This document shows, one piece after another, positions 8,789 to 17,334 of a DNA stretch of 64,000 nucleotides (position 1 is the stretch's first letter; every line of letters begins with the position of its first letter). The stretch is from Corynebacterium jeddahense. GTDB lineage: Bacteria > Actinomycetota > Actinomycetes > Mycobacteriales > Mycobacteriaceae. The DNA lies in assembly GCF_028609865.1 (NCBI RefSeq), contig NZ_CP063194.1:1860001-1924000 (forward strand), written 5' to 3'. The notes under the pieces were generated by a model that saw only the letters and a program-made list of their open reading frames with translations, was not told the origin of the DNA and made no database searches. Position numbers and translations under genes: made by a program.

Positions 8789-9778
8789 ATGGAACTCTCT
8801 TACGAGCAGAAACGGGAGTACCGGCGCAAGCTGATGCGGGTGCATCGCGACGTCTCCAGAGCAGTCGCTGTGTACCAGACGCCAGCGTTGTTCAATTCCC
8901 CAGACGATTCGCACGTTGCACGGGAGAGAGCAGTCGGTTTCTTCCCCACCATACAAACGGTGTGGCACGACATTGATGCGTTTGAGGCCGCAAAGCGTGT
9001 GCGCAAAGGGGTGCACTCACTCTGGCACGGCGGCCTCCCCATTGATTTCGAGCTCACGCGGAATCGCGCGGACGTATTGTTGGTCGTGTTCCACGGGGCG
9101 CTCGAGCTCAATGCGGCGCTGCCGATCTTCTCCGGCGCGAACGTGTCCAGCGGTTTGAACCTGGCAAGACTCTCATTCACGGACCCTTCCTTGTATCTCT
9201 CCCCCGAATTGCCGTTGGCGTGGCATGCCGGAAACCGGTTCCAGCCGGATCTGCAGCAGGTCACGACAAGGATCATTCGCAAAACTGCTGCTTCGGTTGG
9301 CGCGAAGCGGATTGTGCTGTTCGGCTCCTCAGGCGGCGGATTCGCCTCGCTCGTACAGGCTGCGGCAATACCCAGTGCCACAGCCTTGATAGCCAATGCC
9401 CAGACCAACGCGTTGCTGTACCACGAGGATCACGTGCAAACGTTCATCAACCTTGCCTGGGGTGGGGACCGGGATGCGTTCCTCGCAGCGGGAGGGTATT
9501 CGGCGATCGACAAACTCGGTGAGGCTGATCGGGTGCCGCGGATTCTGTACATGCAAAACTCCACCGATGTCTTCCACATACGCGGGCACCTCGATCCCTT
9601 TGTCAAGGCCTTCGGTGATAGCCCCAACATTCAGCTACTGTTTGGCGGCTGGGGCGACGGCCACATCGCTCCACCGAAAAGTGTCTTCCACGCTGCGCTT
9701 CGGGCGGTGGTGGAAAATGACGAACTTGCGCTTAGATCGCTCGGTTTCACATCTGCGTCGAGCTACAAACTCGCGTAG
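8789..9778 (+). CDS. Alpha/beta-hydrolase-fold protein of the glycan cluster
   Basis: About 329 residues. VLLVVFHGALELNAALPIF, then RIVLFGSSGGGFASL with a G-x-S-x-G nucleophile elbow (Ser about 181), and a late WGDGHIAPP that could supply the catalytic His, indicate an alpha/beta-hydrolase fold. The substrate is unknown; acyl or ester modification of the polymer, or its hydrolysis, is a guess from context. A GTG at 8783 overlaps the upstream stop, but GGAGG at 8777-8781 is correctly spaced (7 nt) only for ATG 8789, so that start is preferred. The 3' end overlaps the convergent GT4 gene by 16 bp. Coupled to the CgeB-GT2 gene. Confidence 0.7.
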   Translation: MELSYEQKREYRRKLMRVHRDVSRAVAVYQTPALFNSPDDSHVARERAVGFFPTIQTVWHDIDAFEAAKRVRKGVHSLWHGGLPIDFELTRNRADVLLVVFHGALELNAALPIFSGANVSSGLNLARLSFTDPSLYLSPELPLAWHAGNRFQPDLQQVTTRIIRKTAASVGAKRIVLFGSSGGGFASLVQAAAIPSATALIANAQTNALLYHEDHVQTFINLAWGGDRDAFLAAGGYSAIDKLGEADRVPRILYMQNSTDVFHIRGHLDPFVKAFGDSPNIQLLFGGWGDGHIAPPKSVFHAALRAVVENDELALRSLGFTSASSYKLA

Positions 9779-11136
9779 AGCTCGGAGTACGTGCCGGCGG
9801 CGTCCGCCCACGTTGGGAGGCTAGGAACAGCTTTCCGGGGGGCGGCAAGGGCCATCCGTATCGCCTGTGCAAGTGCAGCTGGATCGCCAGGCGTGAAGTA
9901 GAACGCTTTTTGCCTGGTCACTTCCCGCAGCGCGGGCAGGTCTGAAGCCACTACGGGGATGCCAAACGCGTGTGCTTGGAGCGTTTTCATCGGTGTGACC
10001 GTACGAGTGACGGGCGTGTCTACGCGGGGTGAGACAAACACGTCGAGCGCGCAGTACCAGGGGGCGATTTGGGTCGTAGGTTGGCGGCCTGCGAACACCA
10101 CTCGATCCGCTAGTCGTTCCGTGGCGGCGAGCCTTTTCAGCGCTGGCAAGTAAGTGCCGTCACCGACCAGTAGTACCGCCACGTCTCGGGGTAGGCGATG
10201 AAGCGAACGGATGAGGGTATCGAAGCCCTCGTACTCCACCACCGAGCTCACGGCTCCGACATACCGTCGCTGGGGCAGCTTGAGTACGTGGCGGGCTTCC
10301 TCCTGGTCTATCCGTTTCGCGGGCGAGCCGGCATCGATCGCGTTCGGCACTACAACGATGCGACCGTGAACGCCGCGCGCTTGGATCGCCTCCTTGGAGG
10401 TTTGGCTCAGCACGACAACCGCAGCGGCTGCCCGCATCGCTTCCTCCTCCTTCGCCCGCGCGGCGTGAAAGTATGCGGACTGCTCCGGCTGAGATTCCGC
10501 TGGCTGGTACGCCGCCCACGTGGCCTCCGGCTCACCCCGAACTTCGTACACCCATGGGATACCCAACTTGGCGGCAGCGAGGGAGGTTGCTGCGGCGTTT
10601 GGCCACGGCGTCGTTGTGTGCAAGACGCTAGCGCCACGCTCCTCGGCTTCGCGGGCTATGCAATCGGCGTGCAATCGTACTTGCTTCGCAAATCGAAGGG
10701 GGTAGAAAGATGGGAGTACGCGGGCGTACTGGATGGCGTCGACAAGCTCAAAGGCTCCGGCTGGCATCTTGCCCACACTGACCGGATAGCCCAGCCTGGT
10801 GATCGCTGACGGGGATAACCCAATCTCTGCCTGCGCCTTGAGTATTTCGTGGCTGCGAATCGCGTATCCGCCGGTCGAGTGGGGCAGCGAGTTCGTCAGG
10901 ACGTGCAGGACAGTGCCTTTAAAGCCCCCGTAGTCAGATTTGTAGATCGGAACCGCAAAATCTCCTGGAAGCTGTTCCCCAGCCGATCCCCACAGGCGAA
11001 GGGGCCGGCCGGTAAGCCGGGTGCTCACCTTCGATGCAAATGCCGCCGGATCTCGTGCGATCTGGGCAGCAAAGCTGCTGGCCGCAAGTGGGGCAAACTG
11101 CGCGCGACTAAACGTGTATCCTGCTCGCTTATTCAT
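9763..11136 (-). CDS. Glycosyltransferase family 4
   Basis: A 457-residue GT-B enzyme. Acceptor-side HVLTNSLPHSTGGYAIRSHEIL is followed by VYEVRG, VVVLSQTSKEAI, VVVPNAID (the hinge typical of GT4), VGDGTYLPALKRLA, and the donor-binding PMKTLQAHAFGIPVVASDLPALREV. An in-frame extension to 11238 exists, but it overlaps the preceding gene by about 90 bp and has no homologous look; ATG 11136 lies 11 bp after that gene's stop and is preferred. It probably transfers a hexose from a nucleotide sugar onto the lipid-linked glycan. Specificity is not readable. Operon with the next GT4 gene. Confidence 0.82.
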   Translation of the reverse strand: MNKRAGYTFSRAQFAPLAASSFAAQIARDPAAFASKVSTRLTGRPLRLWGSAGEQLPGDFAVPIYKSDYGGFKGTVLHVLTNSLPHSTGGYAIRSHEILKAQAEIGLSPSAITRLGYPVSVGKMPAGAFELVDAIQYARVLPSFYPLRFAKQVRLHADCIAREAEERGASVLHTTTPWPNAAATSLAAAKLGIPWVYEVRGEPEATWAAYQPAESQPEQSAYFHAARAKEEEAMRAAAAVVVLSQTSKEAIQARGVHGRIVVVPNAIDAGSPAKRIDQEEARHVLKLPQRRYVGAVSSVVEYEGFDTLIRSLHRLPRDVAVLLVGDGTYLPALKRLAATERLADRVVFAGRQPTTQIAPWYCALDVFVSPRVDTPVTRTVTPMKTLQAHAFGIPVVASDLPALREVTRQKAFYFTPGDPAALAQAIRMALAAPRKAVPSLPTWADAAGTYSELYASL

Positions 11137-11147
11137 ATCCGGCTCAG

Positions 11148-12464
11148 TCAGTTTCGGCGCGAGTGGACCCAGTAGACCCACTCCACGCATTCCAGCAACG
11201 TTGCAGGCGCGGCGCTCTCCCGTTGCTGGTGCACCCACTCAGCCCCTTTTCTGGGCACCTGCAGCCGCGAGCGATCGCGCGCAAGGTCGACCCACAATTG
11301 CGCGAGCGCCTGCGGATTCTCCGGCTCAACCACATCGCCAGCCTGGAGGGTTGAAATGATATCCGCGGTCTCTCCCGCCACAACGCCCGAGATGTGCAGC
11401 CCCTGATCCATGAGCTCGTACGTCTTCGACGGCACCGCATTGGCCAATGGGGCCCAGTCCGTCAGGTGAACCAATGCAGTATCGGCCCACTCATAGCACT
11501 CCTCGAGGAGATCGGCGCCGCGACGCTGCTCAAACACCGCGTCTATTCCGAGCCGATCCGCGGACTGCATCAACTCCTGCTTCGCCGCACCGGCACCCAC
11601 AAACCGGAGATGCACTCGCACGCCGAGGCGTTCTGCCTCCTGCGCAGCCAGCAGCGCGTTGAACAGGTTCTGGGCGCGACCCAGTGTGCCCGCGTAGAGC
11701 ACATTGAGTTGGTCCGAGGAGCCGGAAACATCGACATGCTTTGATATCAGTGTTTCGGGCGGAAACACGTTTCTGACCGTATAGGTCCGGCGGCCCTGAG
11801 AGGTACGCCGTTGCAAGTCATCCGCGAGGTAGCTCGATGTGGAAATAACGGCTGCTGAGTGCTGCAGAATTCGATCTAGCCAGACATCGGTTGCCTTGAT
11901 GGCCACCTGCAGAGGCCCTTTGGTTAGCAGCCGCTGCCGCAGAGACGGCCGTCCCGTGGAGGCATTCCACCGGTCTGAAACGGTGAGTAGCTCGGGCCAC
12001 GCGTCCCGCAAGTCGATGATGTACGGAGCCTTGAATCTCCACGCAGACACGGCGGTAACCAGAGCAGTTGGCAAAGCCGGCACCGTACCTATCACGATTT
12101 CGGGCTCAAAGTCCGCGAGTGCGCCCCTCCGTCGAAAAATAACATACAGACCGCCCGCGGCCACGGCGAGCTGATTAAGCACCTTTTTGGTTATCGACGA
12201 ACCCCCGGGCACATACCCAGACCGCACAATAACCCGTCCTGGCTGCCCATCTCGCAGCTCAATGCGTGAACGGTAGCCCTTTTGCGCACACCACTCCTTC
12301 ACGCCCACGTTGCGGAGGTAGTGCGGCGGCGGGGCAACGACGATGACCTCGTGCCCCGCGTTTTCCAGTACCCTAGTCAGCCATGCCCAACGCCGCTGGG
12401 GAACACCGTTTTCGGGGGCCCAGTACTGGGTAATGAGAAGGATTCGCAGAGTGTTCCTCCTCAA
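11148..12464 (-). CDS. Glycosyltransferase family 4 (WbuB/WcaI-like)
   Basis: A 438-residue protein opening with ILLITQYWAPENGVPQRRWAWLTRVLENAGHEVIVVAPPPHYL, the N-terminal signature of WbuB-type GT4 enzymes that act on GlcNAc/FucNAc-containing glycans. Further features are IIDLRDAWPELL, VISTSSYLADDL, the hinge LNVLYAGTLGRAQNL, and the donor site VPSKTYELMDQGLHISGV. Cytoplasmic or membrane-peripheral. It is first in a two-gene leftward unit with the GT4 at 9763-11136. A tRNA gene lies 19 bp upstream on the same strand. The nearby wecB gene suggests ManNAc as a possible donor sugar, which is an inference only. Confidence 0.82.
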   Translation of the reverse strand: MRRNTLRILLITQYWAPENGVPQRRWAWLTRVLENAGHEVIVVAPPPHYLRNVGVKEWCAQKGYRSRIELRDGQPGRVIVRSGYVPGGSSITKKVLNQLAVAAGGLYVIFRRRGALADFEPEIVIGTVPALPTALVTAVSAWRFKAPYIIDLRDAWPELLTVSDRWNASTGRPSLRQRLLTKGPLQVAIKATDVWLDRILQHSAAVISTSSYLADDLQRRTSQGRRTYTVRNVFPPETLISKHVDVSGSSDQLNVLYAGTLGRAQNLFNALLAAQEAERLGVRVHLRFVGAGAAKQELMQSADRLGIDAVFEQRRGADLLEECYEWADTALVHLTDWAPLANAVPSKTYELMDQGLHISGVVAGETADIISTLQAGDVVEPENPQALAQLWVDLARDRSRLQVPRKGAEWVHQQRESAAPATLLECVEWVYWVHSRRN

Positions 12465-12483
12465 ACGACTCGTCTTGTACGGG

Positions 12484-12557
12484 TGGGGCCAGCGGGGCTC
12501 GAACCCGCGACCAGCGGATTATGAGTCCGCGGCTCTAACCGACTGAGCTATAGCCCC
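12484..12557 (-). tRNA. tRNA with CAU anticodon (tRNA-Ile2 or elongator tRNA-Met)
   Basis: A complete 74-nt cloverleaf. The acceptor stem GGGGCTA pairs with TGGCCCC (one G-T wobble), the D-arm contains AGCTCAGTCGGTTAGAGC, the anticodon stem-loop is GCGGA-CTCATAA-TCCGC with anticodon CAU, and the T-arm contains GGTTCGAGCC. CCA is not encoded. CAU can be elongator Met or Ile2 (with C34 lysidinylated by TilS). The variable region CTGGTCGC resembles E. coli ileX-type tRNA-Ile2, which I favour slightly; initiator tRNA is excluded by the fully paired position 1-72. Confidence 0.93.
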
Positions 12558-12627
12558 TACTGGCAGTTAGCCATCCAATACTATAACCCGCGACTGGAAG
12601 AACAGACGAAACGCTCAAGTGCCAGGA

Positions 12628-13797
12628 CTACTGCTGCTCCGTGTCCCTAGGCTCGAACTCGGCAACACGTTCACCGACACCCGTGAGTGCAGCGATCGCG
12701 GCCACGGCGCGAGCCGCGGCCTTGCCATCACCGTACGGGTTAACCGCGTTGGCCATGGCTGCGTAGGCGGCTTCGTGATCGAGGAGGTTTGACGCCTCAG
12801 CCACGATTCGCTCACGATCCGTTCCTACCAGCTTGACCGTGCCTGCAACGACGGCCTCGGGGCGCTCCGTGTTCTCGCGCATCACCAATACCGGCTTTCC
12901 CAAGGACGGCGCTTCTTCCTGCACTCCGCCAGAATCTGTCAGCACGATGTGGGCCATGGACAGCAGTGCGGTGAACTGGTCGTACGGCAAAGGGTCGGTG
13001 ATGATGACGTTGCGCAGATCTTTCACCTCTGGCAGCACTGCTTCGCGCACCTTGGGGTTGAGATGGAGCGGAAGCGCAAAGGTGTGATCCGGGTATTTCT
13101 TGGCCAAATCCTGTACGGCGCCACCAATCTCAGTCATAGCATCAAAGTTTTCTCTACGGTGAGTGGTAACTAGTATGACGCGCTTGTCTCCACCACGGAG
13201 GGCTTCAAGGTGGGGATCCTCGAAATTGACGTCCCACTCGGAAGCGGCCAGCAGCGCATCGATGACCGTATTACCTGCAACTACGATGTCCTTCGTCCGG
13301 AAGTTTTCGCGTCGCAGGTTTCCCTTTGATTCCGCGGTCGTCGCGAGATGCAGACTGGCTACCTGGCCGATGATTTTCCGATTTGCTTCCTCCGGATACG
13401 GCGAAAAAATATTTCCCGTACGGAGTCCGGCTTCGAGATGTACGATTTTCACGCCACGGTGGAACCCTGCCAAGGCCGCCGCCATGGCAGTGGAAGTATC
13501 GCCTTGAGAAATTATCGCATCTGGTTGCTCTCGAACGACGATCTCATCAAGTCCAACAAGGGCACGGGAAACCAATTCGTTAAGAGACTGGCCCGGCTTC
13601 ATCAATGCCATGTCGTAGTCTGGTACAATTCCGAAACGCTTATTTACCTGCTCCAACATCTCGCGATGCTGGCCAGTCGAGACAACGACGGTCTCAAAGC
13701 GGTCGTCGTCCTGCAAAGCGCTGACAACTGGTGCAACCTTGATCGCCTCTGGCCGAGTGCCATAGACTGTCATGATTTTGGGCTTTGATGCAGCCAC
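12628..13797 (-). CDS. wecB: UDP-N-acetylglucosamine 2-epimerase (non-hydrolysing)
   Basis: A 389-residue GT-B-fold epimerase that interconverts UDP-GlcNAc and UDP-ManNAc. All family landmarks are present: GTRPEAIKVAPVV, QGDTSTAMAAAL, HLEAGLRTGN, VTTHRRENF, TDSGGVQEEAPSLGKPVLVMRENTERPEA. Full family length. The start is GTG 13797, with an AGGA-type RBS a few bases upstream. UDP-ManNAc would feed the neighbouring surface-glycan assembly genes or cell-wall linker synthesis. The GC content is intermediate between the glycan cluster and the backbone. It is on the far side of the tRNA from the glycosyltransferases, so co-transcription with them is uncertain. Confidence 0.93.
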   Translation of the reverse strand: MAASKPKIMTVYGTRPEAIKVAPVVSALQDDDRFETVVVSTGQHREMLEQVNKRFGIVPDYDMALMKPGQSLNELVSRALVGLDEIVVREQPDAIISQGDTSTAMAAALAGFHRGVKIVHLEAGLRTGNIFSPYPEEANRKIIGQVASLHLATTAESKGNLRRENFRTKDIVVAGNTVIDALLAASEWDVNFEDPHLEALRGGDKRVILVTTHRRENFDAMTEIGGAVQDLAKKYPDHTFALPLHLNPKVREAVLPEVKDLRNVIITDPLPYDQFTALLSMAHIVLTDSGGVQEEAPSLGKPVLVMRENTERPEAVVAGTVKLVGTDRERIVAEASNLLDHEAAYAAMANAVNPYGDGKAAARAVAAIAALTGVGERVAEFEPRDTEQQ

Positions 13798-13903
13798 GGG
13801 TTCCTCGCAAACTTCATTGTGAAAAAAGCTAGCTATTTACAACGTATTACACGGCTGGCTTATGCAGCGCCTTTAAGGATATTTTCTATTCTCAACTCAC
13901 AGG

Positions 13904-13909
13904 TAAGAT
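13904..13909 (+). promoter_or_regulatory. -10 box TAAGAT of a leaderless mRNA
   Basis: TAAGAT matches the corynebacterial TANNNT -10 consensus and lies exactly 7 nt upstream of ATG 13917, with no Shine-Dalgarno sequence between them. Transcription would begin at or next to the A of the start codon. Confidence 0.5.
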
Positions 13910-13916
13910 AACTTGC

Positions 13917-14192
13917 ATGTACCAATACGCCATCGGAGCCGCGGCTGGCTACGTCCTCGGTACGAAAGCTGGTCGCAAGCGTTATCACCAGATTGTCAAT
14001 GCCACCCAGGCCGTCGTGAATTCGCCCGTGACGAAGCAGATTACCGACTCCGCACGCAAGGCGATTGCCAACAAGATCGATCCCGAACCGCGGATGCGGG
14101 AAGTAAAGGATCTGAACAAGGGCCGGAAGCTCCGAGGAAAGCAAAAGCCCGAGGAGCTCGAAGATCAGTTATACGAACCTGACGAGGATTAA
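13917..14192 (+). CDS. Small YtxH-like conserved actinobacterial protein
   Basis: 91 residues. The N-terminus MYQYAIGAAAGYVLGTKAGRKRY is a short Gly/Ala-rich hydrophobic segment ending in a basic cluster, as in small YtxH-like envelope proteins. It is followed by an amphipathic helix (IVNATQAVVNSPVTKQITDSARKAI) and a charged tail. A peripheral or membrane-associated role is likely, but no function is known. It has its own leaderless promoter, stands alone, and converges with ppx (6-bp gap). Confidence 0.75.
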   Translation: MYQYAIGAAAGYVLGTKAGRKRYHQIVNATQAVVNSPVTKQITDSARKAIANKIDPEPRMREVKDLNKGRKLRGKQKPEELEDQLYEPDED

Positions 14193-14198
14193 CCGGTT

Positions 14199-15134
14199 CT
14201 AATCGCGCGACAGGTCGGCGACGATCCCGTCGAGGATGTCCTTCTCACTGATCACAAAGCTTGACGCGTTCGCTGCTTTCTCAAAGGCATCCATCATCTG
14301 CTCCACCACTGTGGAGCCTGAGCCGATGACGTCCGCGCGGCCTGGGTGCATCACAGGGTTCTCTAGGCGCTGCACGGCGGTCTTGCTGCGCAGGCTCGCG
14401 GTCACCTCGCGCATTCGCCCGAAGGGAACCCCTGACATGTGGATCGCCTCCGGGTCATAGGTGGGCAATCCCTGTGCTAAGGCAGAGAGCGTCGTAAATG
14501 TCCCAGCGCAGCCAACAAAGGTGCGCGCGGTATCGAACGGCACCTCTGCGGCGGCCTCGGCGATCCGCTCGTCGATGTAGGCGCGCGCAGCGTCGGTTTC
14601 CTGCTGCGTTGGCGGATCGGTGCGCATGAACCGTTCCGTGATGCGCACACATCCCATTTGAGTGGACTTGGCGTGTAGACCGGAATCTGTTTCCATCACA
14701 AATTCGGTGGAGCCGCCGCCGAGATCTATCACGCAGAACGGCCCTCGCGACGCGTCTAGGTCTGCTGTAGCGCCGCGGAACGACAGGGCTGCCTCTTCCT
14801 CCCCAGTAACGACTTCAGCGACTGCTCCGGGCTGGATGCGGCCGAGGATTTCGCGGGTCATGGCGAAGAAGTCCTCACGGTTGGCGGCGTCGCGGGTGGC
14901 GGAGGTGGCCACCATGCGCACGCGGGTAACGGATTCGCGCTCCATTTCCTCGACGTAGTCCGCAAGGGCGACGCGGGTGCGCTCGATAGCATCCGGGTTG
15001 AACTTCCCGGTCTCGTCGACGTCTTGGCCGAGACGAACGATGGTATTTCTGCGCGAGACCTCGCCGGCTTCGGTGTCGTGGATGAGCAGGCGGATGGAGT
15101 TGGTGCCGCAGTCAACGGCTGCTACGCGGGTCAT
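14199..15134 (-). CDS. ppx: Exopolyphosphatase / GppA-type phosphatase
   Basis: 311 residues of the Ppx/GppA branch of the ASKHA ATPase fold: phosphate-1 loop AAVDCGTNSIRLLI at the N-terminus, phosphate-2 motif CVIDLGGGSTEFV in the middle, and FVGCAGTFTTLSALAQG. It hydrolyses terminal phosphates of polyphosphate (or pppGpp). The length is the short form typical of actinobacteria (about 310 residues) without the C-terminal HD domain of E. coli Ppx. The 4-bp overlap of its start with the end of the DUF501 gene shows translational coupling. The order eno...ftsB-DUF501-ppx is conserved in corynebacteria. Confidence 0.92.
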   Translation of the reverse strand: MTRVAAVDCGTNSIRLLIHDTEAGEVSRRNTIVRLGQDVDETGKFNPDAIERTRVALADYVEEMERESVTRVRMVATSATRDAANREDFFAMTREILGRIQPGAVAEVVTGEEEAALSFRGATADLDASRGPFCVIDLGGGSTEFVMETDSGLHAKSTQMGCVRITERFMRTDPPTQQETDAARAYIDERIAEAAAEVPFDTARTFVGCAGTFTTLSALAQGLPTYDPEAIHMSGVPFGRMREVTASLRSKTAVQRLENPVMHPGRADVIGSGSTVVEQMMDAFEKAANASSFVISEKDILDGIVADLSRD

Positions 15135-15676
15135 GCCAGCCCCTCCCCCGCTTCCTCGAGGGTGATAGCGAGGTCATTCAGTGTCGGCCAGTCCGCTGGG
15201 ATGGCGGTACCGCGCAGGTTGCCGTGTTCGGCGGCAAGAGCCACTCCCTCGGTGCCGAAGCGGACGCGCTCCGGGCCCTCGGCAAGGGCGTAAGCGATGA
15301 GCACGTGGAGGCACTTCACACGCTCCGGCATGCCGCCTCCGGAAAACTCGGTGCCCAGGTCCTCGATCTCATTGCGTTCGGTGAGGTAGTGCTTGTGGGC
15401 GGACTGGTAGTCGCGCTGAAGCTCCTCGGAGTCCGCGAGACGGGCCTCCATCCACTTCATCACTTGCGCGGCCTCAAGGCGGGACGCCTCGGCGGTCAGG
15501 CGGGGGTCGGTGAGGTAGTACAGCGTCGGGAAGGGCGTACCGTCGTCCAGTTTGGGGGCGGTCTTGATCACGGCGGGCTGGCCGTCGGGCGTGGTGTAGG
15601 ACACCTCGAGCGCGCCGCGGGGGACGCGACCGAGCTGCTCGGCTACTATGTCCAGTTGCTCTTGCGTGGGTTGCAT
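15131..15676 (-). CDS. DUF501 family protein
   Basis: 181 residues: QLGRVPRGALEVSYTTPDGQPAVIKTAPKLDDGTPFPTLYYLTDPRLTAEASRLEA is the DUF501 hallmark block, and FSGGGMPERVKCLHVLIAYALAEGP contains a conserved Cys/His pair. The biochemical role is unknown. It is almost always encoded between ftsB and ppx in Actinobacteria, as here (with one epimerase gene inserted), suggesting a link to cell division or phosphate metabolism only by position. ATG 15676; overlaps ppx by 4 bp. Confidence 0.88.
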   Translation of the reverse strand: MQPTQEQLDIVAEQLGRVPRGALEVSYTTPDGQPAVIKTAPKLDDGTPFPTLYYLTDPRLTAEASRLEAAQVMKWMEARLADSEELQRDYQSAHKHYLTERNEIEDLGTEFSGGGMPERVKCLHVLIAYALAEGPERVRFGTEGVALAAEHGNLRGTAIPADWPTLNDLAITLEEAGEGLA

Positions 15677-15720
15677 GAGGGTTATTGTCCCACGCCTCCG
15701 ATTAGATTCGCTCGCGGCTC

Positions 15721-16707
<987 letters not shown>

Positions 16708-16746
16708 TCAGTCTATAACGAACGGTTCTTACTCGTTGATCGTGGG

Positions 16747-17322
16747 CTATTCTCCCACAGGCTCCTCTGCCGATGGCTCCTCAGCGGGCGCGGCCGGCGC
16801 CTCGGGAGCCACAGGGGCGGGCGAAGCTGCGTCGTCAAGCGGTGTGCCCTCGGCGGGGCGCAGCGAGTCCCACATCACCTCGGGCCAGGAGCGAGTGTCG
16901 GGGATGTCTTCCTTGCCGGTGGTGATGTTTTCGGGGGCGGACATGCGGGGGTCGATGATGCGCCAGGCCGTCTCGCCCTCCTCCATCACGCCGAGCCGGC
17001 GGCGGGCCTCCTGTTTGATAAAGGCGTCGTCGTCGTACATGGCGATGTCGCGCTCGAGGGCGTCTTTCTGGGCCTGCAGCTGGGTGATGGACTCGTTGGC
17101 GCGGGCGATCTCGGCGCGGCCCTCGTAGTAGTTGCGCAGCGGCGCGGCGATGGCCATGAGCACGAGGAGTACCACGGCGATGAGGACGACCACGCCCACC
17201 ATGTCCTGCTTCGGCAGGGCCCGCGAACGGCCGCGGGCCGCCTTCTGCGCGGCGCGCTCGGCGTTTTCCTTGTCGCGGCTGGCGACGGGGACCTTGCGCG
17301 GGGTGGCGGGGCGGTTCTTCAT
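16747..17322 (-). CDS. ftsB: Septum formation initiator FtsB/DivIC family
   Basis: 191 residues: a basic cytoplasmic N-terminus (about 40), one transmembrane segment VGVVVLIAVVLLVLMAIAAP, then an extracytoplasmic coiled coil (YYEGRAEIARANESITQLQAQKDALERDIAM) and the conserved EARRRLGVMEEGETAWRIID. The tail is Ala/Pro/Glu-rich and low-complexity. FtsB bridges FtsQ and FtsL in the divisome at the septum. The eno-ftsB-DUF501 order supports the call, though here a SWIM-domain gene separates eno and ftsB. Confidence 0.9.
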   Translation of the reverse strand: MKNRPATPRKVPVASRDKENAERAAQKAARGRSRALPKQDMVGVVVLIAVVLLVLMAIAAPLRNYYEGRAEIARANESITQLQAQKDALERDIAMYDDDAFIKQEARRRLGVMEEGETAWRIIDPRMSAPENITTGKEDIPDTRSWPEVMWDSLRPAEGTPLDDAASPAPVAPEAPAAPAEEPSAEEPVGE

Positions 17323-17334
17323 AGCCTGCAGATC

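Noticed and set aside
11137..11238. 34-residue N-terminal extension of the GT4 gene
   Set aside because: It overlaps the upstream GT4 gene and has no GT-like sequence; ATG 11136 fits the intergenic spacing.
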